From the NCBI GenBank assembly GCA_002154655.1, contig NGUZ01000016.1, forward strand, positions 1-59,448: a DNA stretch of 59,448 nucleotides. Direction: 5' to 3'. Source of the stretch: Corynebacterium kefirresidentii (lineage in GTDB: Bacteria > Actinomycetota > Actinomycetes > Mycobacteriales > Mycobacteriaceae). The notes beneath the pieces are model-generated. The model did no database searches, was not told where the DNA came from, and was given only the letters and a program-made list of their open reading frames with translations. The position numbers and the translations under genes are program-made. This document shows positions 1 to 7,647 of this stretch, piece by piece. Numbering within the stretch: position 1 is the first letter of the stretch; the number at the start of each line of letters is the position of its first letter.

Positions 1-74
1 ACTGATAAACTCAACCGAAACATAGGAAGTGTTTCCACGACCACTAGAATCTGCCACGACTGCAGGTACAACGA

Positions 75-102
75 AACCCCGCAAGCTTTTGCTTGCGGGG
101 TT
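75..102 (-). terminator. Hairpin terminator after tRNA-Tyr
   Basis: A 12-bp perfect stem (AACCCCGCAAGC pairing with GCTTGCGGGGTT) closes on a 4-nt loop immediately downstream of the tRNA on the minus strand. The T tract on the minus strand is short (TTTCGTT), so intrinsic termination is likely but not certain. Bases 1-74 upstream of it hold no gene that I can support. Confidence 0.7.
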
Positions 103-109
103 CATTCTG

Positions 110-191
110 TGCCAGGTAGAAGATTCGAACTTCTGAAGGCAATGCCGGCGGATTTACAGTCCGCTCCCTTTGGCCGCTCGGGCAACCTGGC
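110..191 (-). tRNA. tRNA-Tyr (anticodon GTA)
   Basis: The minus strand folds into a tRNA with a 7-bp acceptor stem (GCCAGGT at 185-191 with ACCTGGC at 111-117), a T arm with TTCGAAT, and an anticodon arm GCGGACTGTAAATCCGC that shows anticodon GTA. The extra base pairs between the anticodon and T arms form a long variable arm, as expected for a bacterial class II tRNA-Tyr. The A discriminator is at 110. No CCA is encoded. Confidence 0.95.
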
Positions 192-297
192 ATGCACTGT
201 GTGGTGCGAGTAAGTACTTTACTACGAACCACCCACCTACCTACAAATCGCCAGCGCATAAGGGGAAAAAGGCGATTGAGGGGGCGTCGCCAAGCAG

Positions 298-1302
298 CTA
301 GCCCACGCGGCGCACGGTGTAATCCGCCAATTGGCGCAGGGCCTGGCTGGCCGAGTTCTCCGGTAGCACGGCGAGTTGCTCCTCCACCGTGCGCAGGTAG
401 GCAGTGATGTCCTCCAGCGCCTTCTGTCGGCCGCCAGATTGGTGCAGGAGCTCGATGGCGCGCTCCACCTCGGCGTCGGAATGCAGCGGCCCAGTAAGCA
501 GCTCACGCAGCTTATCGCCCACTTCTCCTTCTTCTTCCAAGGCATAGAGAACCGGCAGTGTAAATACGCCCTCACGCAGGTCTGTTCCCGGGGTCTTGCC
601 GGATTCCTTAGGGTCGGAGAAGATGTCGATGACATCGTCCACAATCTGGAAGATCATGCCGATGGCTCCACCGATGCGGTGCAGGGCTGCGGCATGCTCG
701 GCCGAGGCCCCGGAGTGATAGGCGCCCAAGTAGCCCGCAGAGGCGATGAGCACGGCGGTCTTTTCGCGGATAACCGCCGTATAGTGCTCCACGGCATTAG
801 CCTCGCCCGCGCCGATGGTCTCGCGCATCTGGCCGGTAACCAGCTCCTCAAAGGTATCGGCAAAGTGGCCCACGGTGTGGGTATCCAACTCGCTCATTAG
901 GCGGGAGGCATGCGCCAAGAGCGCATCGCCGGCGAGGATGGCCACGGAATTATTCCACCGGGAATTCGCGGATTCCACGCCCCTACGGCGGTCTGCCTCA
1001 TCCATGACATCGTCATGATAAAGAGTGGCCACGTGCACCATCTCCACGACGGTGGCGGCCTTAACAACCTCTTCGCAGCCCGGACGCGAACCATACTCGG
1101 AGGCCAATAGCGCCATCATAGGACGAAAGCGCTTGCCACCGGCCTTGGACAGGTGGCTGACCTTATCCTTTAAGAAGTCCTGGCCGCGGTCGATTTCACT
1201 GCGCAGCTTGTCTTCTACTGCTTCCATGCCCGCACCAATGCGCTCGTTGAGCTGCGGATCACCAAGATCCACGTGCGTGGCATGCGATTGACCGTGAGTC
1301 AT
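298..1302 (-). CDS. ispB: Polyprenyl diphosphate synthase (menaquinone side chain)
   Basis: A 334-residue trans-type prenyl diphosphate synthase. The first aspartate-rich motif DDVMD is at about residues 97-101 and the second, DDVID, at about 222-226; both bind Mg2+-diphosphate in this family. It probably elongates FPP with IPP to make the menaquinone tail, since it sits beside menJ, menG and menD; a GGPP-type product cannot be excluded. I chose the start at 1302 (MTHGQS) rather than an in-frame ATG at 1401 because AAGGAA lies about 9 nt upstream of 1302 and the longer form would run into menJ. It is divergent from menJ. Confidence 0.9.
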   Translation of the reverse strand: MTHGQSHATHVDLGDPQLNERIGAGMEAVEDKLRSEIDRGQDFLKDKVSHLSKAGGKRFRPMMALLASEYGSRPGCEEVVKAATVVEMVHVATLYHDDVMDEADRRRGVESANSRWNNSVAILAGDALLAHASRLMSELDTHTVGHFADTFEELVTGQMRETIGAGEANAVEHYTAVIREKTAVLIASAGYLGAYHSGASAEHAAALHRIGGAIGMIFQIVDDVIDIFSDPKESGKTPGTDLREGVFTLPVLYALEEEGEVGDKLRELLTGPLHSDAEVERAIELLHQSGGRQKALEDITAYLRTVEEQLAVLPENSASQALRQLADYTVRRVG

Positions 1303-1400
1303 TAAATAGTGTTCCTTGCAACTAAAAGCCAGAGATAATCGATTACCTACCGTAGTCCAATCCGCGCCCCTAAACACACTCGAGGGGTCGAACTCATGCA

Positions 1401-2666
1401 ATGATAGTCCTCATGTCGGAGCAGATCGATTCCCCAACCTATGTCGAGGTCGCCATCATTGGCGCTGGACCTGCCGGAGCCGCCGCCGCGATTCACGCCG
1501 CACGCGCGGGCTTTGACACCCTCCTTATTGATTCCGCGACATTTCCCCGCGATAAAACCTGCGGCGACGGGCTCACACCGCGCGCGATGCATCAGCTCGA
1601 TGAGCTAGGCCTTGAGGTCAACGCCTCCTACCGCAATCGCGGCCTGAAGCTGCACGGATATGGCGGCGATATTACCGCGCCGTGGCCGGAGACCTACCCC
1701 TCCCAGGTGGGTACGGCCCTGCCGCGTTATCGCTTTGATGCCCTGCTTGTCGATGCCGCCGTAGGCGCCGGCGCCACCCTTATCACCGGCACCCCTGCTA
1801 CCGATCCCGTATTAGAAGGAAACCGCCTGACGTCTTTCCGCGTGGGCGAAGCCACCGTACACGCCAAGTGGATCATTGTGGCCGATGGCGTGCGCTCTAC
1901 CTTTGGCAAGAAACTTGGCCGCACCTGGCACCGCGAGGAGGTCTATGGAATCGCCGCACGCTCCTATGCTTCCTCCACGCATGCCGAAGAGCCCTGGATG
2001 CACTCCCACGTAGAGCTCAAAGACGAAGACGGCGAAGTACAACCCGGCTACGGCTGGATCTTCCCGCTCGGCCTTGAGCTTGGCCAGGTCAATATCGGCC
2101 TTGGCGCACTCTCGACCGCGCAGCGCCCCGCCAAGATCAATACCAAGAAGCTGCTCGAGTTCTACGCCGCCCAACAACGCCCCGAGTGGGGACTAGGAGA
2201 GATTGAACACGTCACCTCTGCCCTATTGCCCATGGGTGGCGCGGTATCCAACGTGGCCGGCGCCAATTGGATGATTATCGGCGATGCCGCCGCCTGCATT
2301 AATCCCCTCAACGGCGAGGGCATCGATTATGGCTTGGAGACCGCCGCGCTGGCCGTGGATCTACTCGGTCCAAAGGATTTCACCCTCGCCTGGCCGGCCG
2401 TCTTGCGCGAACACTACGGCGAATCCTTCCTCCTGGCCCGCACGGCCGCACGTCTTTTGACCTACCCGCAGTTCCTACCGATTGCCGGTCCCCTGGCCCT
2501 GCGCGGGCCCGTCGGCCGTATGCTCATGCCGGCCGCCGCACGCCTCATGGGCAATCTCATTACTGACGACGACCGCGATCTTATCGCCCGCACCTGGCGC
2601 GCTGCTGGCCGCACCGTATCGTCTATCCGCCGCGATACTCCCCTGTGGGATTCCACCGCGGCATAG
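1401..2666 (+). CDS. menJ: Geranylgeranyl reductase-family FAD oxidoreductase, probable menaquinone reductase MenJ
   Basis: A 421-residue flavoprotein. A Rossmann GAGPAG motif lies at residues 21-26, a DGVRSTFG motif mid-protein, and the FAD-binding GDAAACINPLNGEG motif near 294-307. This architecture matches the geranylgeranyl reductase family. In mycobacteria MenJ saturates one isoprene unit of menaquinone, and corynebacteria make dihydrogenated menaquinones, so the same role is inferred from its place beside the prenyl synthase and menG. ATG 1413 (MSEQID) is an equally possible start; neither candidate has a clear ribosome binding site. Confidence 0.85.
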   Translation: MIVLMSEQIDSPTYVEVAIIGAGPAGAAAAIHAARAGFDTLLIDSATFPRDKTCGDGLTPRAMHQLDELGLEVNASYRNRGLKLHGYGGDITAPWPETYPSQVGTALPRYRFDALLVDAAVGAGATLITGTPATDPVLEGNRLTSFRVGEATVHAKWIIVADGVRSTFGKKLGRTWHREEVYGIAARSYASSTHAEEPWMHSHVELKDEDGEVQPGYGWIFPLGLELGQVNIGLGALSTAQRPAKINTKKLLEFYAAQQRPEWGLGEIEHVTSALLPMGGAVSNVAGANWMIIGDAAACINPLNGEGIDYGLETAALAVDLLGPKDFTLAWPAVLREHYGESFLLARTAARLLTYPQFLPIAGPLALRGPVGRMLMPAAARLMGNLITDDDRDLIARTWRAAGRTVSSIRRDTPLWDSTAA

Positions 2667-2707
2667 TCCCCCACCGCAGTCCTCTAGGCGCGGGCTCAGG
2701 CCCGCAC

Positions 2708-3397
2708 CTAGGCGGGCTTGACCGCCGAGTGCAGCGCCACGATGCCAAAGGTGAGGTTCTGCCAACCGGCCTCGGTCCAGCCATTGCGATTGATAGCCGC
2801 CGCGAGCTCCTCTTGCCCCGGCCATGCACGAATGGACTCCGCGAGGTAGATATAGGCATCCGGATTAGAAGAAACCACGCGCGCCACCGGCGGCAGCAGG
2901 CGCATTAAGTATTCCTTGTACACGGTGCCAAAAATCGGCACCACCGGGGTGGAAAATTCCGCCACCGCTAGACGCCCGCCCGGCTTGGTCACGCGCGCCA
3001 TTTCACGCAGCCCGAGCTCAAAGTCGTGGATATTGCGCAGTCCATAAGAGATGGTCACCGCATCAAAAGTATTATCCGCAAACGGCAGCTTCATGCCATC
3101 GCCGGCCACCTTGGGTACGTCACGCTCACGGCCAGCGGCCAACATGCCACGGGAGAAATCACACGCCACGCACCACGCACCGGACTTGGACAATTCCACG
3201 GTGGATACGGCGGTGCCGGCCGCAAGATCGAGGACCTTCTCCCCCGGTTGTAGGTTTAGTCGTTCGCGGGTGCGCTTGCGCCAGTGCGCGTCCTGCCCGA
3301 AGGACAAGACGGTATTAGTGAGGTCGTACTTCTCGCCCACGGCGTCAAACATGCGCGCCACATCGAAGGGCTTTTTATCCAGATCTGCCTTAGACAC
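2708..3397 (-). CDS. menG: Demethylmenaquinone methyltransferase
   Basis: A 229-residue class I SAM methyltransferase of the UbiE/MenG family. The N-terminus carries the family motif [12 protein letters not shown], followed by motif [10 protein letters not shown] near residue 55 and the UbiE signature SYGLRNIHD. It performs the last methylation of menaquinone synthesis. It lies 11 nt downstream of mgtA on the same strand and converges on menJ. With no ubiquinone pathway expected in actinobacteria, MenG rather than UbiE is the right reading. Confidence 0.93.
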   Translation of the reverse strand: MSKADLDKKPFDVARMFDAVGEKYDLTNTVLSFGQDAHWRKRTRERLNLQPGEKVLDLAAGTAVSTVELSKSGAWCVACDFSRGMLAAGRERDVPKVAGDGMKLPFADNTFDAVTISYGLRNIHDFELGLREMARVTKPGGRLAVAEFSTPVVPIFGTVYKEYLMRLLPPVARVVSSNPDAYIYLAESIRAWPGQEELAAAINRNGWTEAGWQNLTFGIVALHSAVKPA

Positions 3398-3408
3398 AAA
3401 TGATCAGT

Positions 3409-4608
3409 TTAGGCCACGCGGGCGCCGAGGGCACGAGCCGCCCACCGCGGCAGCTCCGGGCGCTGCCCCAGAATGGTCAGGGGCACCCGGCGGGTATCCT
3501 CCAGCACCTCTTCGTAATAGCCCACGAGCTGCTCGCACAGCGCCTTCCATGTCTTGGAAGAAATGGACTCGCGGGCATTATCGCGCATCTCCTGATGGAT
3601 CTCTGGGTTGAGCAGCGCATCCACCGCATTGGGGAGGTCTTCCACAAAGGTCTTCACGTCCAACAAAAGCCCGTTATAGCCCTCCTCAATGAGGTCTACC
3701 GGACCGCCGGCACGCGGCCCAATGGTCGGCACGCCGGCGGCCTGCGCCTCCTGAATGGACTGGCAGAAGGTCTCAAACTCACCGGCGTGGACAAAAACAT
3801 CCAAAGAAGCATAGGCCGCGGCAAGTTCTTCGCCGGACAGAGCGCCGGTAAACACGGCCCCAGGAAGCTGGGCTTCCAGTAGCGGCCGCTCCGGCCCATC
3901 GCCCACGATAACCAGCTGGATATCTTCGCGTCCGTTGAGCGCCGATAACCGGTGCACGCCCTTTTCCGCGGCCAAACGGCCAACGAAGCCGACGATATTC
4001 TTCGTTCCACTCGGCTCCCAGCTGCGGCGCAGCTCAGCAGAGCGCTTGGATGGGTGGAAAAGCTCCGCATTCACGCCGCGTCCCCAATGGCGCACGTTTT
4101 TGATGTGGTGCTTTTCCAGATCTCGGATGGTCAGAGAAGACGGTGCCAGGGTCATCTGGCAGGAGTTGTGGATGGTGCGCAGCCACTCCCAGACGCCATA
4201 GGCCAGCGCGGAAGCATGGTATTTAGTGGCGAATCCGGCGACGTCGGTCTGGTACAGCGCCACGGCCGGCACGCGTTGCTGACGGGCGGAGAAGGCACCT
4301 GCCGCGCCGAGTACGAAGGGGCTAGCTAGGTGGATGATATCCGGCTTGAAATCACGCAGCGCTTCATCCACGGCCGTGGTAGGAACTCCCACCGGAAGCG
4401 AATCCACCAGCGGCACGCGCACAGTGGGCACGCGGTAGATGGGGAATCCGAGGTAGTCCGGAATTTCCTCTTGGCCTTCGCGGGCGCCCGGCGCGATAAC
4501 AATGGCCTCCTGCCCCGTCTCGTGCAGATGCTCCAAAACGCGCAGCACTGAGTTGGTCACACCATTGACATTGGGAAGGAAGGATTCAGCCACGATCGCA
4601 ACACGCAT
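3409..4608 (-). CDS. mgtA: GDP-mannose-dependent mannosyltransferase MgtA (GT4)
   Basis: A 399-residue GT-B glycosyltransferase. It opens with MRVAIVAESFLPNVNGV and has the GT4 sugar-nucleotide motif FETFCQSIQEAQAAGVP near residues 280-296. Its position between menG and a DUF3592 gene matches Rv0557, first called PimB and later MgtA. In C. glutamicum that enzyme mannosylates a glucuronosyl diacylglycerol to seed a lipomannan-like glycolipid in the membrane. The MgtA assignment rests on this synteny; the true PimB' sits elsewhere in related genomes. A CATTAT box 6 nt before the ATG suggests a leaderless message, weakly. Confidence 0.82.
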   Translation of the reverse strand: MRVAIVAESFLPNVNGVTNSVLRVLEHLHETGQEAIVIAPGAREGQEEIPDYLGFPIYRVPTVRVPLVDSLPVGVPTTAVDEALRDFKPDIIHLASPFVLGAAGAFSARQQRVPAVALYQTDVAGFATKYHASALAYGVWEWLRTIHNSCQMTLAPSSLTIRDLEKHHIKNVRHWGRGVNAELFHPSKRSAELRRSWEPSGTKNIVGFVGRLAAEKGVHRLSALNGREDIQLVIVGDGPERPLLEAQLPGAVFTGALSGEELAAAYASLDVFVHAGEFETFCQSIQEAQAAGVPTIGPRAGGPVDLIEEGYNGLLLDVKTFVEDLPNAVDALLNPEIHQEMRDNARESISSKTWKALCEQLVGYYEEVLEDTRRVPLTILGQRPELPRWAARALGARVA

Positions 4609-4668
4609 GCCACCATAATGACCTATTTTCTTAAGTTAATGGTGAAGCTAGCGGAAAATCTTGGTTAA

Positions 4669-5139
4669 TTATTTCTCCGCACGGCGGGTAAAGAAGCTAA
4701 TCAGCTTCCACAAAGCGGCCGCAATAAGTGTAGCCACCACCCCTACCGAAGCCGCTGGGATGATAGCCAGCGTCCACTTACGGCCTTCGACCTTGACTAA
4801 ATCAGGGTCATCGAGGGCGTATTGCACCCACACCTGCTGCCCCTCCCCCAGGCCGCTGGGATACAGCAGCCCGTGCTTCGGGATATGGTAAATCCCCTCA
4901 CTGTCTTGGAAATCCACCGTGGTGCGCAGCATTCCCACGTCCTTGACTGTAGCCAGAGCACGCGCGGGATGGGCGGCGATGGCGTGATCATTAAGCGCCG
5001 GTCCGATGACCATGCCTACCACGCCCACGAGTGCGGCCAGATACAACGCCAGAGTCAGCTGGTGCAGGCGGCGACGATAGACCGCAGCCGTATAGCGCGG
5101 CACCACGGCTGCGTGCGGTTTATGCTGCGGCGAGGCCAC
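4669..5139 (-). CDS. DUF3592-type two-helix membrane protein
   Basis: A 156-residue protein with one hydrophobic helix near residues 30-55 and another near 120-145, with an extracytoplasmic beta-rich stretch between them (QVWVQYALDDPDLVKVEGRK is part of it). This is the DUF3592 layout and corresponds positionally to Rv0556. Function is unknown. Its start directly abuts the menD stop, so it is probably cotranscribed with menD; that does not show a role in menaquinone synthesis. Confidence 0.75.
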   Translation of the reverse strand: MASPQHKPHAAVVPRYTAAVYRRRLHQLTLALYLAALVGVVGMVIGPALNDHAIAAHPARALATVKDVGMLRTTVDFQDSEGIYHIPKHGLLYPSGLGEGQQVWVQYALDDPDLVKVEGRKWTLAIIPAASVGVVATLIAAALWKLISFFTRRAEK

Positions 5140-6762
5140 TTATTGGCCCACCTTTGCGGTCAACTTCTCAGTGAGCGCCCGGCGCGTGGCACGGGTGGTC
5201 TTTGCTTCCACGATGGTGATACCGGTGGAGTATTCCTTAAGTTCCGCCAGCGTATCCAGTAGCTCCTGCGGGGTAGTGACCTCGCGGTAGTCTGCCTCAT
5301 AGGCTTCCGCCAGCTTGCCGACGTCCACCCCATGCGGCGTCCCAAACGCCGGCTCGAATGACGCGCGCAGCGCATCGGCCCCCTGCTCGAGGGTCTCGAA
5401 GATGCCGCCACCATTGTCATTGGCTACGACGATGGTGAGGTTTTCCGGACGCGGTTGGTCTTCTGGGATGAGCAGGCTATTCGCATCATGCAAGAAGGTG
5501 ACATCGCCCATCAGCGCCATAACGCGTGGGGCACGCCAATTGGTGGGATCCAGCGATTGCGTGGCCAAGGAAATGCCGATGGCCTGGGCAATGGTTCCGT
5601 CAATACCGGCCGCCCCGCGCGGCGAGTATGTATCGACACCGTCGAAGGGCAGGCCCACTAATGCAGCATCGCGCACCGGGTTCGAGGCGCCAAGGACCAG
5701 GGTGTCGTTGACGGAGAGCGTATCGCCCACCGCGGCCGCCACGTGCAGCCCCGTAAAACCCAGTTCTTCGTCCTCAAGAGTCTCGCGCACGGCTTGTCCC
5801 GCCATGTCGGTAGCACCCTCGCAAATCTTCATCCACTCGCGGCTCGGTTCCCCGGTGACCTTGACGGTGGTGCCCAACCGAGCATCGTTGCCGCGCTGAT
5901 TGGTGAAATCCTTGGTGCGCGAGAGCACCACCAGATCAATATCCGGATCATTCATCAGCGCCAAAACGCTGCGGTGCAGAGTCGGGTGCCCGACGACGAT
6001 GACCTGTTCCACCTTGGTATTGACCACATAATCATTCGCGGAAACCTGCGCCTTGCGGAAGATATGCGCCGCCGCCGGATGTACCGGATGGTACGGGCCC
6101 GGCGCGCTTGGCTCTGCGATGGTCGGCACGTCTTCTAAGCCTTCTACCTCCCAGGCCTCGTCCCCCGCAATGACCAGTGTGTTCTTGCTCAAGTCCACGG
6201 CCACTTCACCGTGGTCCACAAAGGCTGGTGCTGGCTCACGCGCGCCGTCGCCGGAGGTGCGGGCGGGCAAAGCGGCGTCGACAAGCGGGGCATCAAAGGC
6301 CACATTGATGTGTACCTGTAGGTCTTCGCGGAAGCGCTGGGACATCGCCTCCAGATCAGCTGCGCTGGTGACCTGGGTGGTCTCCGCATAGACGCCGAAG
6401 ATGCCCTGTTGCTCGATGGTTTGGGAGGCACCCGTGCCTACCAGACGCTCTGGCCGATCGGCGCTAATGATGGCCAGCGGCGTATGAGAATAGTGTGCCT
6501 CCACCACGGCCGGCAGAGTATTAGCCACCGCAGTTCCCGAGGTCATCACCACGCCCACGTGGCGGCGCTGCACTCGCGCCATGCCTAGGGCGGTAAACGC
6601 TCCCCCGCGCTCATCGAGGCGGGTGTGAACGCGGATATCATCACGTGCTAAAAGCGCCAACGACAGCGGCGCGTTGCGCGAACCAGGGCACAAGACGACA
6701 TCCGTGAGGTGGCGCGCCAGTTGGGCGGCTACCTTCTCAGCCAACTGCATCGATTCATTCAT
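5140..6762 (-). CDS. menD: SEPHCHC synthase MenD
   Basis: A 540-residue ThDP enzyme that joins isochorismate and 2-oxoglutarate in menaquinone synthesis. The N-terminal half has LCPGSRNAPLSLAL, typical of MenD, and the ThDP/Mg2+ motif begins at GDVTFLHDANSLL and ends at NDNGGG, around residues 415-445. I chose ATG 6762 (MNESMQLAEKV) because it gives the usual N-terminus; an upstream in-frame ATG at 6819 adds a non-conserved leader. It heads a minus-strand unit running into the DUF3592 gene. Confidence 0.93.
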   Translation of the reverse strand: MNESMQLAEKVAAQLARHLTDVVLCPGSRNAPLSLALLARDDIRVHTRLDERGGAFTALGMARVQRRHVGVVMTSGTAVANTLPAVVEAHYSHTPLAIISADRPERLVGTGASQTIEQQGIFGVYAETTQVTSAADLEAMSQRFREDLQVHINVAFDAPLVDAALPARTSGDGAREPAPAFVDHGEVAVDLSKNTLVIAGDEAWEVEGLEDVPTIAEPSAPGPYHPVHPAAAHIFRKAQVSANDYVVNTKVEQVIVVGHPTLHRSVLALMNDPDIDLVVLSRTKDFTNQRGNDARLGTTVKVTGEPSREWMKICEGATDMAGQAVRETLEDEELGFTGLHVAAAVGDTLSVNDTLVLGASNPVRDAALVGLPFDGVDTYSPRGAAGIDGTIAQAIGISLATQSLDPTNWRAPRVMALMGDVTFLHDANSLLIPEDQPRPENLTIVVANDNGGGIFETLEQGADALRASFEPAFGTPHGVDVGKLAEAYEADYREVTTPQELLDTLAELKEYSTGITIVEAKTTRATRRALTEKLTAKVGQ

Positions 6763-6819
6763 GCCGCTCGATTTTACCTGCCCGCGCGCCATTTCCCTTA
6801 CCGGGCAGGTGCTTGGCAC

Positions 6820-7566
6820 TTAGTTCTGAGTGCCCTGCTGGCCAGCCGGCTGCTCGCCGCCGCCCAGGAGGTCATTGAGGAGGCCCTCTACGTCCACATC
6901 GGCGCCTTTATCCAGCTGGTCTTGCACCTCCGGCGGCAGTTCGGTCGGAATATCGGAGGGCAGCTCGTTTTGGAAATCCGGCAGCTTCGGTAGCTTATTG
7001 GAATTTTCATCCTGCGTATCCGGCTCATTGGTCTGCGTCACGGTAGTGGGAACCTGCGTGGTCAGCGTCTCCGTTACCGGCTGTGGCTCCGGTTTATCCG
7101 CCTCGTCCGCGGCATTGCGCCATAGGAAAAACAGCACAGCCGCAGCCAGTACGGCTAGCACCGCAATAGCCACGAAGACGCCGGCCATGGCGCCGCCACC
7201 GCCGCTTTTCTTTTTCCGCTTTTCCGGCTGGTCCGGATCATAGTTCGACGGCACCGGCTCGTACTCGGGCTGCTGCGCGTATTGCTGGCCATATGCCTGC
7301 CCGGCCGGCTGCTGATAGTTCTGGCCGTAGCTTTGCTGCTGACCGTAGCCCTGCTGATAGCCAGCGGCCGCATCGAATTGACGAGTCTCATTCTGCGGCT
7401 GCTGCTCGCCCGGGAAGTACTGCTTGGGGTGCTCGCGGCGCGCTTGGTCGCGGCTGGGGCCGGCGGCATTATCGGGCACGCGGCCAATCTGGCGCGTGGC
7501 ATCATCCGCCGGGCTGGACCAGCTGCGGGTTTCATTATTATCGCCATGAGGGCCTTTAGTAGTCAT
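6820..7566 (-). CDS. Gln/Pro-rich single-pass membrane protein of unknown function
   Basis: A 248-residue protein. The first 110 residues are low-complexity and rich in Gln, Tyr and Pro, with repeated YGQQ/YGQN units. A short KRKKKSGGGG basic patch is followed by one transmembrane helix near residues 125-148, then an acidic, Thr/Pro-rich external tail of about 100 residues. This predicts N-in/C-out topology. I do not recognise a domain. Start 7566 (MTTKGPHG) has AGAGGG just upstream and is preferred to 7617. Confidence 0.7.
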   Translation of the reverse strand: MTTKGPHGDNNETRSWSSPADDATRQIGRVPDNAAGPSRDQARREHPKQYFPGEQQPQNETRQFDAAAGYQQGYGQQQSYGQNYQQPAGQAYGQQYAQQPEYEPVPSNYDPDQPEKRKKKSGGGGAMAGVFVAIAVLAVLAAAVLFFLWRNAADEADKPEPQPVTETLTTQVPTTVTQTNEPDTQDENSNKLPKLPDFQNELPSDIPTELPPEVQDQLDKGADVDVEGLLNDLLGGGEQPAGQQGTQN

Positions 7567-7647
7567 ACCCTCTACCTCTACCCCATTTTGCTGTGAGATC
7601 CCAGAGAGTTCTCCCATAGCTAACGGGGTGAGGAAAAGACTCGCCGC

